Below the pieces are notes generated by a model that had not been told where the DNA came from, ran no database searches, and saw nothing but the letters and a program-made list of their open reading frames with translations. A program made the position numbers and the translations under genes. From assembly GCA_035463295.1 (NCBI GenBank), contig DATHTK010000028.1, forward strand, positions 1 through 64,000: a stretch of 64,000 bases of DNA, read 5' to 3'. Every line of letters starts with the position of its first letter. Position 1 is the stretch's first letter. Below, one piece after another: positions 49,226-57,234 of the stretch. The stretch is from DATHTK01 sp035463295. GTDB lineage: Bacteria; Actinomycetota; Rubrobacteria; Rubrobacterales; Rubrobacteraceae.

Positions 49226-49939
49226 CTAGTTTAGAGCCAAGAGCGTGTCGAGCGCCAGTATCATCATGTTATCCACGGCGTTCTTGAGCTCTTCGTCGCT
49301 TATGCGCACTATCTCCATGCCGATGGTGTCGGAGACCGTGAGCAGGCAGCCCGCACGGACGCCGCGCATCGCGGCGAGCGTGAAGATCGCCGCCGCTTCC
49401 ATCTCGACGGCGAGGACCCCGAGGTCCCCCCACAGACGAGCGGGCTTCTCTTCGGGGTCGTAGAAGAGGTCCGAGCTGACTATCGGCCCGATAAAGGTCC
49501 TCCTGCCTACTCGTTCGGCGGCGTGGTGGGCGGCGTGGACCACGTCGAAGTGGGCGGCCGGGGCGTAGGGGAGGCCCTGCGTGATCGAGGCGACCGTCCC
49601 ATCGTTGGCGGTCGCTGCGGTGGCGATGACGAGGTCCCCGAGGCGCAACTCCGGATCGTATCCCCCGCAGGTCCCGACCCTGAGCAGATTTCTGGCGCCG
49701 AGCTCGATCAGCTCCTCCGTCACGATCGCCGCGCTCGGGCATCCCATCCCCGTAGCCTGCACCGAGACCGGCGCGCCCCTGTAGGAGCCCGTGTAGCCGA
49801 GCATCCCTCGCTCCTCGGTGACCAGCTTCGCGTCCTCGAAGAAGTTCTCGGCTATGTACCTGGCCCGCTGGGGATCCCCCGGCATGAGAACGCTCTCGGC
49901 GAAGTCTCCGGGCTCCGCCCGCACGTGTACGGGGCTCAT
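49226..49939 (-). CDS. deoD: Purine nucleoside phosphorylase, DeoD type
   Basis: 237 residues, hexameric PNP family. It cleaves purine (deoxy)nucleosides with phosphate. Motifs: LMPGDPQRARYIAENFF (phosphate loop), QATGMGCPSAAIVTEELIEL with LLRVGTCGGYDPEL, and the nucleoside site LAVEMEAAAIFTLAAMRGVR. The base-protonating Asp in LLTVSDTIGM is present. ATG 49939, five bases after GGAGG, replaces the longer frame to 49960. It lies 55 bases downstream of the pyrimidine nucleoside phosphorylase gene. Confidence 0.93.
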   Translation of the reverse strand: MSPVHVRAEPGDFAESVLMPGDPQRARYIAENFFEDAKLVTEERGMLGYTGSYRGAPVSVQATGMGCPSAAIVTEELIELGARNLLRVGTCGGYDPELRLGDLVIATAATANDGTVASITQGLPYAPAAHFDVVHAAHHAAERVGRRTFIGPIVSSDLFYDPEEKPARLWGDLGVLAVEMEAAAIFTLAAMRGVRAGCLLTVSDTIGMEIVRISDEELKNAVDNMMILALDTLLALN

Positions 49940-49994
49940 CTGCTCCTCCCTTACGGTCATCGCAAGCTATCAGCTTGTCAGCGTCGGCTCTCTT

Positions 49995-51269
49995 TCACAG
50001 GCTATCCAGGATAGCAGGGGGCGGCTCCACGGGCTCGTCCGCGAGCACGAGCGCCTCCAGCACGAGGGCTTGGGCTCTCTCGGCGTTGCCCTCGCCGTAG
50101 AGCTGCGCGACCGGCTGCCCCTTCTCGATCCGGTCGCCGACCCTCGCCAGCACCTCGACGCCGGCGCCCGGGTCTATCTCGTCGGTCTTCTTCACGCGTC
50201 CGGCGCCCAGAGCGAGGGCCGCGCGACCGACCCCGAGCGCCCCGAACCTCACGACGTATCCCCCATCGGGTGACGTCACCTCCCGGACCTCGCTCGAGAC
50301 GGGCATCTCTTCGAGGACGTCCGTATCGCCGCCCTGCGCCCGGACGAACTCGCGGAGCTTCTCGTGGGCGGCGCCGGAGGATAGGGACCCCTCGACGGCC
50401 CGTTCGGCGTCCTCGACGCCCTTGAGCGTGAGGAGCCTCGCGGCGATGTGGCGGGCCTCGTTGGCGAGGTCTTGCGAGACCTCGTCGCCTCTCAAGAAGC
50501 GGACGCTCTCGCGCACCTCCAGGGCGTTGCCGATCGCGCTGCCTAGGGGGTTCTCCATGTCCGTGATCATAGCTGAGGAGCGGATGCCCAGCGATTCGCT
50601 CAGCCGTACGAGAAGCTCCGCCAGCCGTCGGGCGTCCTCGGTAGTCTTCATGAACGCCCCGGAGCCGCGCTTGACGTCGTAGAGAAGGTGTCCCGCTCCG
50701 GTCGCGACCTTCTTGGAGACTATAGAGGAGCCGATGAGCGGGAGGGAGTCGACGGTGCCCGTCGTGTCGCGTAGAGCGTAGATAGCCTTGTCCGCTGGGG
50801 CGAGATCCCCGGCCTCGCTGATCGCGAGCCCGACCTCCTCGACCTGGCGCTCCATCCTCTCTCTGGAGAGGTCGCACGAGAAGCCGGGGATAGACTCGAG
50901 CTTGTCTATCGTGCCGCCGGTCGTCCCGAGACCCCGGCCCGAGAGCTTGGCCACAGGGGCGCCGCAGGCGGCGGCGATGGGCAGGGAGGTGAGGGAGATC
51001 TTGTCGCCGACCCCCCCGGTCGAGTGCTTGTCCACGCAACCCGGAAAGGAGTAGCGCTCGCCCGAGTCGGCCATCGCTCGCGTGAGAGCGAGCGTCTCCT
51101 CGTAGTCCATGCCCCGGATAAAGATCGCCATGAGCAGCGAGGCCATCTGGTAGTCGGGTACCTCCCCCGACGCGTAGCCCGTCACTACCTCCTCGATGAG
51201 ATCCGGCGCAAGCTCTCCACCGAACTTCTTGATCTCTATGGCGTCGAGTACCGCGTGTCCAGAGGCCAA
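49995..51269 (-). CDS. Pyrimidine-nucleoside (thymidine) phosphorylase
   Basis: 424 residues, full length. The signature is SGRGLGTTGGTIDKLESIPG near residue 110. The phosphate-binding KHSTGGVGDKISLTSLPIAA and IGSSIVSKKVATGAGHLLYD with KRGSGAFMKT complete the active site, and the C-terminal domain follows. It releases ribose- or deoxyribose-1-phosphate, which deoB in this window converts to the 5-phosphate. It heads a likely run with deoD and the BchN/BchB-like genes. Confidence 0.93.
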   Translation of the reverse strand: MASGHAVLDAIEIKKFGGELAPDLIEEVVTGYASGEVPDYQMASLLMAIFIRGMDYEETLALTRAMADSGERYSFPGCVDKHSTGGVGDKISLTSLPIAAACGAPVAKLSGRGLGTTGGTIDKLESIPGFSCDLSRERMERQVEEVGLAISEAGDLAPADKAIYALRDTTGTVDSLPLIGSSIVSKKVATGAGHLLYDVKRGSGAFMKTTEDARRLAELLVRLSESLGIRSSAMITDMENPLGSAIGNALEVRESVRFLRGDEVSQDLANEARHIAARLLTLKGVEDAERAVEGSLSSGAAHEKLREFVRAQGGDTDVLEEMPVSSEVREVTSPDGGYVVRFGALGVGRAALALGAGRVKKTDEIDPGAGVEVLARVGDRIEKGQPVAQLYGEGNAERAQALVLEALVLADEPVEPPPAILDSL

Positions 51270-51322
51270 AACCCCGCTCCCTCCACCAGCGTAGTACCTC
51301 AGAGCCGTGCGTGCCCCCTATC

Positions 51323-53089
51323 TTAACGGAGCCCCCCGCCCCGGGCACCTCGCGAGCCCGGCGGTGTTTCTCCTTCGAGCTTCCGAAATACTCGACCGCC
51401 CGTGTCTTCGTCCAGGCTCTCCAACCCTTGCTTCAGCCAGCGCATGGTTTTCGAGCCCAGCGGATAGAGCATCAGCCTCTCGACCTTGCCCGCTCGCACG
51501 ACCGCTTTGACCCGGATCTTTATCGGGCCGTCGAAGGAGTCAGCGGTGAGCAGCGCCCAGCAGGTAAAGACCTTTTCGGGGCCGATTTCCCGGGCCCGGT
51601 AATCTCGCGATTGCTCGAGGGTCACGTTCTCCCTCACGCACCACTCTAGGACCCTTCGGAGCCACTCCGAGCCCTCTCCCTTCCAGCCGGCGGTCCGTCC
51701 CGGACCGCCGGCAGAATCGACCGGGGGCACGAGCTCGATGACCGGCTCATCGGCGAAGAAGCCCACCGCGGCGTCGACATCCGGCGGGTCCTGGGTGGCC
51801 GGGTCCTTCCCGTTCCGCCGCTGCCAACCCCACAGTACTCGATCCCAGGTCTCTTCGAAGGAGATCTGAGCGTCTATCGCCTCCAGGAAATACGTCGCCT
51901 GCTCCTCGCCGTCGCGCAGCAGGCGTTTGAGGTGCGAAGGGCTGCGGTCCAGCTTCGAGGCGAAGCCCAGAAGCTGCGTGATCTCGACCCGGCGCACCTT
52001 CATGGTCCTGTACGTCTTTTCGTGCCGGCCCGACCGTGGTACGCGGAGTACCTTGGCGGGTCCCCCGGTTTCCTCCCACTCGCCCAGCCGTTTGACCAGC
52101 TGGTTCGTCTTGCGCACGAAGTACAGTTCCTGGTTGAGCGAGACGTTGCCGGCGAGCTCGTTGCGCCTGTCCTCTATGTCCGCTGTCGTCTCCGGCTCTT
52201 CACGGACCTCTTCCGGGTCTATCTGAATGATCCAGATCTCGTCCGGATCGGCGTCGGCGAGCTCGCGTACCGGGGGATTCTGGGAGTATAGACCGTCCCA
52301 GTACACCCCTTTACCGGTGCACGTACGCCACTCTCGCCCGTCGCGCGTGGGCGAGGAGCCCCAGTAGACAGCCTCGCCGGTGTGCGTGGCCTCGAACACG
52401 AAGGGGATCGCGGCGGACGCGAGGACCGCATCGACGCTGATCCGGTCCTCCTCGTCGTAATTGGAAACGAAACCGTTGCCCTCTTCTCTGTGACTCTTGA
52501 ACACGTGGAACTCCCCGGTGAGGGCGTTGACGGCGCCGATAAACAGCATCGGAGCACCGCCGGGCGATGTTGGCTCTTCTACGTCCTGGCCGGTCGTCGT
52601 CCCCACGCCGACCTTGTCCACGTTCTCTTGTATAGTCTTCTTGAAGCGCTCTCGCCAGTGCCTGGCCCAATGCTGCCACTGCGGGTCGTAGGGGTTCAGC
52701 TGTACGCTGAGGTCTACCCCGGAAACGGCCTCCCCGACCGCTCTCCACAAATTGAGTAGAGCGAGAGAACTGTTCGCGACCACGTCCAGGGCGGAACCGG
52801 GATCCCTGGCCTTCCAGTACGCCGAGTTGTCCAGGGTCCAGAAGGAACGCAACGTGGAGACGGCCACCTCCGTAGCTCGCTGCTCGTCGGGCTGCTCCGA
52901 TAGAGCGGACCAGGCGAGATATGCGCACACCGCCCCGCCCGAAGTGCCGCTGAAGGCGACGATCTCGTAGTCGTCTCTCCGCTCGAGAAAGAAGCTCAAG
53001 AGAACGTCCAGCGCCCCCGCCGTGAAGGCCGCGTGGCTACCGCCTCCCTGGCATGCGATCGCGACCCGTCTCCTGCTGTTCAGGTTCAC
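51323..53089 (-). CDS. Patatin-like phospholipase fused to a SnoaL-like domain
   Basis: 588 residues. The patatin domain has the oxyanion loop AIACQGGGSHAAFTAGALDV, the nucleophile serine in AFSGTSGGAVCAYLAWSALS and the partner aspartate in KGVYWDGLYSQNPPVREL (DGL where most have DGG/DGA). The last 130 residues resemble a SnoaL/NTF2-type cone (AVGFFADEPVIELVPP through AVVRAGKVERLMLYPLG). Such a two-domain layout would be an esterase acting on lipids with an extra binding domain. It starts ATG 53089 after GGGAGG-like sequence (AAGGGAGGTCCCGTG). Confidence 0.82.
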   Translation of the reverse strand: MNLNSRRRVAIACQGGGSHAAFTAGALDVLLSFFLERRDDYEIVAFSGTSGGAVCAYLAWSALSEQPDEQRATEVAVSTLRSFWTLDNSAYWKARDPGSALDVVANSSLALLNLWRAVGEAVSGVDLSVQLNPYDPQWQHWARHWRERFKKTIQENVDKVGVGTTTGQDVEEPTSPGGAPMLFIGAVNALTGEFHVFKSHREEGNGFVSNYDEEDRISVDAVLASAAIPFVFEATHTGEAVYWGSSPTRDGREWRTCTGKGVYWDGLYSQNPPVRELADADPDEIWIIQIDPEEVREEPETTADIEDRRNELAGNVSLNQELYFVRKTNQLVKRLGEWEETGGPAKVLRVPRSGRHEKTYRTMKVRRVEITQLLGFASKLDRSPSHLKRLLRDGEEQATYFLEAIDAQISFEETWDRVLWGWQRRNGKDPATQDPPDVDAAVGFFADEPVIELVPPVDSAGGPGRTAGWKGEGSEWLRRVLEWCVRENVTLEQSRDYRAREIGPEKVFTCWALLTADSFDGPIKIRVKAVVRAGKVERLMLYPLGSKTMRWLKQGLESLDEDTGGRVFRKLEGETPPGSRGARGGGLR

Positions 53090-53310
53090 GGGACCTCCCT
53101 TCTCTGGGTAGAACGCTCTACCGTATGCTGCCAGTATGCGATGAATCTACGATGAAAGCCGCACCCCGGGCGGGAGAGGGGCAGAACGCTACGCGCCGGG
53201 TTGGTGGCCGCCGGCGGGCCCCTTTATTACCCGAGATGTGGTTAGATGATCGGTCGATGGCGTACGACCGCGGGGACCACCCCGCATACCATTCGGCCTG
53301 ACAAACGTGC

Positions 53311-53511
53311 ATGGGAGGGATGAGTTCCGGGGGGAGGGTGCTCCCCGCCGTCAACCCCGAGAACAGCCTCACCATAACTAACGCCTCCGAGTACGGCCAG
53401 GCGGTCGGTCTTGTCTGGTGGAGAATCGGCATGGTGTTCGCCGCGATCTACTCTATCGTCATCTACCGTATGTTCCGCGGCAAGGTGCGCCTGGAGGACG
53501 AGGGCTACTGA
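53311..53511 (+). pseudogene. cydB: C-terminal remnant of cytochrome bd oxidase subunit II (cydB)
   Basis: 66 codons. RVLPAVNPENSLTITNASEY, then WWRIGMVFAAIYSIVIYRMF and RGKV, match the last 50 residues of CydB, where the protein ends with a SLTI.NAS loop, one final membrane helix and a YxVFRxKV tail. The other eight membrane helices are missing: a stop lies in frame 12 bases before the ATG at 53311, and no cydA or cydB sequence was seen nearby. It may be an eroded gene end or a retained small membrane protein. There is no strong ribosome binding site apart from GGGAGGG overlapping the start. Confidence 0.6.
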
Positions 53512-53576
53512 CGCGCGTTGGTGAGACTCAGCGGAGCAGGTCCAGCCCCCTGGCGCCCACGCCTGGGCCACGGATC

Positions 53577-54059
53577 TCACCTCCCGCCGGTCCTCTCTCG
53601 GGAGCCTCCTCTAGCGGGAGAGAGCCGGCCTACACGCACGAGGGCGTTGGCCCTGGCGACCATTGCGAGAACCTCCGGGTTGGTGACCTCGCCGCCCGGG
53701 CCGATCTCTATCCGGAAGTACCTCCGATAGGCCGCAACCCGTCGCAGCACGGTCAATAGACCGCCTTCTTCGATCGCTGCCTCGCCCTCGAACGCCTCTC
53801 CCACGCCGCTCAGGTCCCGCCCGCGTACGCGCACCGCCACGGGTGCGCCGCCGCGCAAGTTCTTCCACCAGTCATGATCGCGCGAGCTCACTACGAGCAA
53901 CGTGTCGCCGTCCTCGACGTAGTTGACCGGCGTCGTGTGCTCGTTGCCAGTCCTGCGCCCCCGGTAGGTGATGAGCATCGTGGAGCCGCTCATTATCCCG
54001 TGCAGCGGCGAACGCAGCAGCGCGACGACGAACGGATTGTAGAGCCTCTGTAGCCGCAT
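53577..54059 (-). CDS. Deazaflavin (F420)-dependent nitroreductase-family protein (DUF385)
   Basis: 160 residues. RLYNPFVVALLRSPLHGIMS, LITYRGRRTGNEHTTPVNYV and DHDWWKNLRGGAPVAVRVRG are characteristic of the split-barrel Ddn-like family that uses F420. The substrate is unknown. ATG 54059 has AAAGGA nine bases upstream; the frame to 54317 is not supported by a ribosome site. It is convergent with the cydB remnant. Confidence 0.85.
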   Translation of the reverse strand: MRLQRLYNPFVVALLRSPLHGIMSGSTMLITYRGRRTGNEHTTPVNYVEDGDTLLVVSSRDHDWWKNLRGGAPVAVRVRGRDLSGVGEAFEGEAAIEEGGLLTVLRRVAAYRRYFRIEIGPGGEVTNPEVLAMVARANALVRVGRLSPARGGSRERTGGR

Positions 54060-54257
54060 GATTCGCCGTCCTTTCGATACGAACCAGAGACACGGGAGGT
54101 TCCGCGAGTTCAGAAGCTCCGTGCGCACAGGTCCCTCTCCGCCGGTTTCTTCGCGCCACTGTAGCGCGGTGTAGCGCAGTGCGCGGTCCGGTTCAGCCCG
54201 GGTAGCGGGACGATAACCCGCGCGTTTAGAATGCCCTCGCGTGGTGCGCGAGGGGGG

Positions 54258-55325
54258 ATGACGGCCGCGTGCGCCAGGAGCCACCGAGCCACCGGAGGTA
54301 CTTTGGGGGGGGAGCAAACAGTACTGAAGGTTGGCATCGTTGCGATGTACGTCGCCCTAGCCTTCACGTTCGCCGTGGCGGCCGTGGTCTTCGCCCTCCG
54401 GAGCGAGCCCACGCAAGCGCTCGCCTCGGAGCGGACCGTCCTCGCCGCCGAAGAAGGGCCGACTCATCCCACTCGTCCGCCAAGACCTCTCCCGGACCCC
54501 GAACGACCGAACTTCGAGCCGGAGCGCGTACGGCAGAAGGCAGAATCGTCGCAGCCCACCCCGGATCGGACTCCGCCTCCGCGACCGGAGCCACAAACGC
54601 TACCAGGACCGCGATCGGAACCGAAGCCGGAGCAGAAGGCGAAGGCCGAACCGCGGGCCCAACTGCGAGACCAACCGAACCCAAAACCCGATCCTGCGCC
54701 AATACCGAAACCGGAACCCGAACCGAAGCCCGACCGATCCGCCGGGCGGTCTCCCGAGCCGCGTCCCGCGCGAGAGGTGGAGCAGCGAGCTAAACCTCGG
54801 CGAACGGGACCCCAGCGAGCGGAGTCGAGGGGGTCCGAGCGGCGAGATGAACCCGAGCGGTCGAGACCCTCGGTTGAGAAGCCGCGGCGCTCCGTGTTAC
54901 CCGCGGGCGTTGCGATGGCGCTCAGCATACGCGCATTGGGCCTGCGCGACGTTCCGGTCAGGACTTCGGCGAGCGCGCGGGCGCTCGACAACGGTGTGAT
55001 CCACCTGCCCGACACCTCCCTGCCGGGGGACGACGGAGCCGGAGGACGAAACGTGTATCTGGTGGGCCATCGTCTCGGTTATCCCGGCACCGGCAGCCAC
55101 CGGATCTTCTACGGGCTCGGCGAGCTCCGAAAGGGTGACGAGATATTGTTGAGGGATCGTCTCGGAGACAGGCACGAGTACCACGTCACGGGCTCCCGGG
55201 TGGTCGGGCCGAGCGACTCCTGGGTAAAGGACCGGGTGCCGGGGCGCGACATGCTCTCGCTGCAGACCTGCACCCCGATCCCCACCTTCGAGCGACGCCT
55301 GATCGTGCGCGCGAACCGCGTCTGA
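54258..55325 (+). CDS. Class E-like sortase with long Pro/Glu/Lys-rich linker
   Basis: About 355 residues. A membrane helix near 25-48 is followed by some 170 residues of Pro, Glu, Lys, Arg and Asp repeats and then the sortase barrel. Catalytic His is in NVYLVGHRLGYPGTGSHRIF, Cys in MLSLQTCTPIPTFERRLIV and Arg in the same segment. It should attach sorting-signal proteins to the cell wall. No LPXTG/LAXTG-type substrate gene lies in the window. The start is uncertain: ATG 54258 has a G-rich tract adjacent, and TTG 54303 lies four bases after GGAGG. Confidence 0.85.
   Translation: MTAACARSHRATGGTLGGEQTVLKVGIVAMYVALAFTFAVAAVVFALRSEPTQALASERTVLAAEEGPTHPTRPPRPLPDPERPNFEPERVRQKAESSQPTPDRTPPPRPEPQTLPGPRSEPKPEQKAKAEPRAQLRDQPNPKPDPAPIPKPEPEPKPDRSAGRSPEPRPAREVEQRAKPRRTGPQRAESRGSERRDEPERSRPSVEKPRRSVLPAGVAMALSIRALGLRDVPVRTSASARALDNGVIHLPDTSLPGDDGAGGRNVYLVGHRLGYPGTGSHRIFYGLGELRKGDEILLRDRLGDRHEYHVTGSRVVGPSDSWVKDRVPGRDMLSLQTCTPIPTFERRLIVRANRV
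54560..54740 (+). repeat. Degenerate Pro-Glu-Lys coding repeat in the sortase linker
   Basis: Imperfect six-base units of the CCGAAG/CCGGAA/CCCGAA kind encode alternating Pro with Glu, Lys or Asp (KPEPEPKP and similar). The run is likely to vary in length among strains. It would form an extended, charged spacer across the cell wall. Confidence 0.7.
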
Positions 55326-55406
55326 TCCGGAGGAGCGAGACGGTGCGAGAACCCGTCGTCCCAACGTCGTCGGCCCGCCCCGCCCTTTTCGACCGGGCGT
55401 CTGCTG

Positions 55407-55835
55407 CTACTCGTCCTCTTCGAAGACCAGCCAGGAGCCTTTGACGTTCATCTCCTTCGCATAGCTCCCCCGGCTCGCGGGGATCGCCTGGACCAGGCGC
55501 ATCCTGGCGTTGGCGAAGGACTCGAGCACCTCGGCAACCTCCTCGGTGTGCACCACGAAGGCGACCCGGTTCTCCTTGGCTACCTCCTCGACGGAGGACC
55601 GCCGGGTCTCCTGTTCTCCCATGACCTCGACGAGGAACCTCTCGCGTTCGGCCGCCGCGGCCCACAACTGGTCCCTGTTCGCGTCGGCTTCGGCGGCGCG
55701 GGCGGCGTCCCGCCGACGCCACTCCTCGATGTGGTCCTCGATCCTGTGCACCACCCGCTCGATCATGGACTCGCGCCGTTCGCCCATCTTCTGCCTCCTC
55801 TCGTCCAGCCTCCGCGAGGTTCTCTCCTCGTCCAT
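55407..55835 (-). CDS. Unknown hydrophilic protein
   Basis: 142 residues, no membrane segment. The first 65 are charged helix (ERVVHRIEDHIEEWRRRDAA), the rest an alpha/beta part (ENRVAFVVHTEEVAEVLESF, then NVKGSWLVFEEDE). ATG 55835 has AAGGGG six bases upstream. It is convergent with the sortase gene across an 81-base gap. No family recognised. Good codon bias makes it a real gene. Confidence 0.6.
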   Translation of the reverse strand: MDEERTSRRLDERRQKMGERRESMIERVVHRIEDHIEEWRRRDAARAAEADANRDQLWAAAAERERFLVEVMGEQETRRSSVEEVAKENRVAFVVHTEEVAEVLESFANARMRLVQAIPASRGSYAKEMNVKGSWLVFEEDE

Positions 55836-56040
55836 AAGATACCCCTTTTAGCCGGCTGATCCAAAAGCTCTCTGCGCGGAGGCTCTCGTGTGCCTCCGTC
55901 TCTGGGTCGCGCCGAGCTCCGGACCGGCTCCGCCTATCCTGCCCGACTCTACCGCAGGGTGACAACTCCAACCTGGGCAAATTAGACCATCCGAATAGCG
56001 AGAAATGACCAAGAGAAGCGGTGCGGTCGGGACTTGCCGG

Positions 56041-57231
56041 TCAACGCGCCTCCCGCTCCAGGAAGCTCTCGCCCGGGAGCCCGTCTCTTTGAACCCCGAG
56101 CCAGGCTGCGGTCGTTGCTCCCAGGTCCGAGAAACCCTCCCTGACGCCGAGGTCCCTCGGCTCTCTACCGGCTCCGCCTTCGACGGCGAGGAGCGGGACG
56201 CGCTCGCGCGTGTGGTCCGTTCCCCTGAAGGTCGGGTCGTTGCCGTGGTCGGCGGTGATTACTAGGAGGTCTTCCTCCCCGAGCGCGCCGGTCAGCTCCG
56301 GGAGACGTCGGTCGAAGCGCTTCAGGTTCTCGGCCATGCCCTCGGGGTCGCGGCGGTGACCGTACTTCGCGTCGAAGTCCACGAGGTTGGCGAAGACGAG
56401 GCCGGACTCGGTGCGCCCCAGGGCTTCGAGGACCGCATCGACCTTGGCGTCGTCGTCCGGCGGGGCGGGCAGGTGCTCCGTAATGCCCCTGCCGTCGAAG
56501 ATGTCCCGGATCTTGCCGACCGCGACGACCGAATGCCCGGCGCTCGTTATCCGGTCCAGGTACGTCTCGGAGAAGGGCTCTATTCCGTAGTCGTGGCGGT
56601 TCTCGTTCTCGCGCTCGTAGGCGCCCGCTGAGCCGTGAAAGGGCCGGGCGATGACGCGCTCGACCATGACGCGGCCCTCTCCGATGAGCATCTTGTGGGC
56701 TCTCTTGCACGCCTCGAAGAGCTCCTCGAGGGGGACGACGCCCGTGTGGGCCGCGACCTGGAAGACGGAGTCGGCGGAGGTGTAGAGGATCCAGTCGCCG
56801 CTCTCTTCGTGCTCGGGGCCGAGCTCCTCGATTATCTGCGTGCCGGAGGCGGGTCTGTTCCCGATGACCCCCCGCCCGGTCTCGTTCTCAAAGCGCAGCA
56901 CGACGTCGTCGGGGAAGCCCTCCGGGTAGGTCGGCAGCGAGTCTTCGAGGACGAGGCCCATCATCTCCCAGTGCCCGGCGAGGGTAGCCTTCGCCGCCGA
57001 GCGTTCGACCATCAACCCGCAGGAGGCGCGGGGGGAGGCGTTCGCCGGGACCCCCTCCAGCGCCTCGACGTTGCCGAGGCCCAGAGCCTGGAGGTTCGGC
57101 ACGTCGAGGCCGCCGACCGCCCGGGCCGTATTGCCCAGGGTGTTCGCCCCCTCGTCGCCGAAGTCGGCGGCGTCGGGGGCATGCCCGGCGCCGACGCCAT
57201 CGAGGACCACGATAATCGCGCGGCGTCCCAT
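56041..57231 (-). CDS. deoB: Phosphopentomutase
   Basis: 396 residues, alkaline phosphatase superfamily. It converts (deoxy)ribose-1-phosphate to the 5-phosphate. Metal ligands are in RAIIVVLDGVGAGHAPDAAD, the phosphorylated Thr lies in AKATLAGHWEMMGL, and NLVDFDAKYGHRRDPEG plus LLVITADHGNDPTFRGTDHT complete both Mn sites. The gene lies three bases after nupC. Together with the phosphorylases at 49226-51269 it completes nucleoside breakdown, though 5 kb of unrelated genes separate the blocks. Confidence 0.93.
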   Translation of the reverse strand: MGRRAIIVVLDGVGAGHAPDAADFGDEGANTLGNTARAVGGLDVPNLQALGLGNVEALEGVPANASPRASCGLMVERSAAKATLAGHWEMMGLVLEDSLPTYPEGFPDDVVLRFENETGRGVIGNRPASGTQIIEELGPEHEESGDWILYTSADSVFQVAAHTGVVPLEELFEACKRAHKMLIGEGRVMVERVIARPFHGSAGAYERENENRHDYGIEPFSETYLDRITSAGHSVVAVGKIRDIFDGRGITEHLPAPPDDDAKVDAVLEALGRTESGLVFANLVDFDAKYGHRRDPEGMAENLKRFDRRLPELTGALGEEDLLVITADHGNDPTFRGTDHTRERVPLLAVEGGAGREPRDLGVREGFSDLGATTAAWLGVQRDGLPGESFLEREAR

Positions 57232-57234
57232 GAC

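Noticed and set aside
54560..54740. Tandem repeat as a mobile or CRISPR-like element
   Set aside because: The units are in-frame codons for Pro-Glu/Lys within the sortase gene and degenerate.
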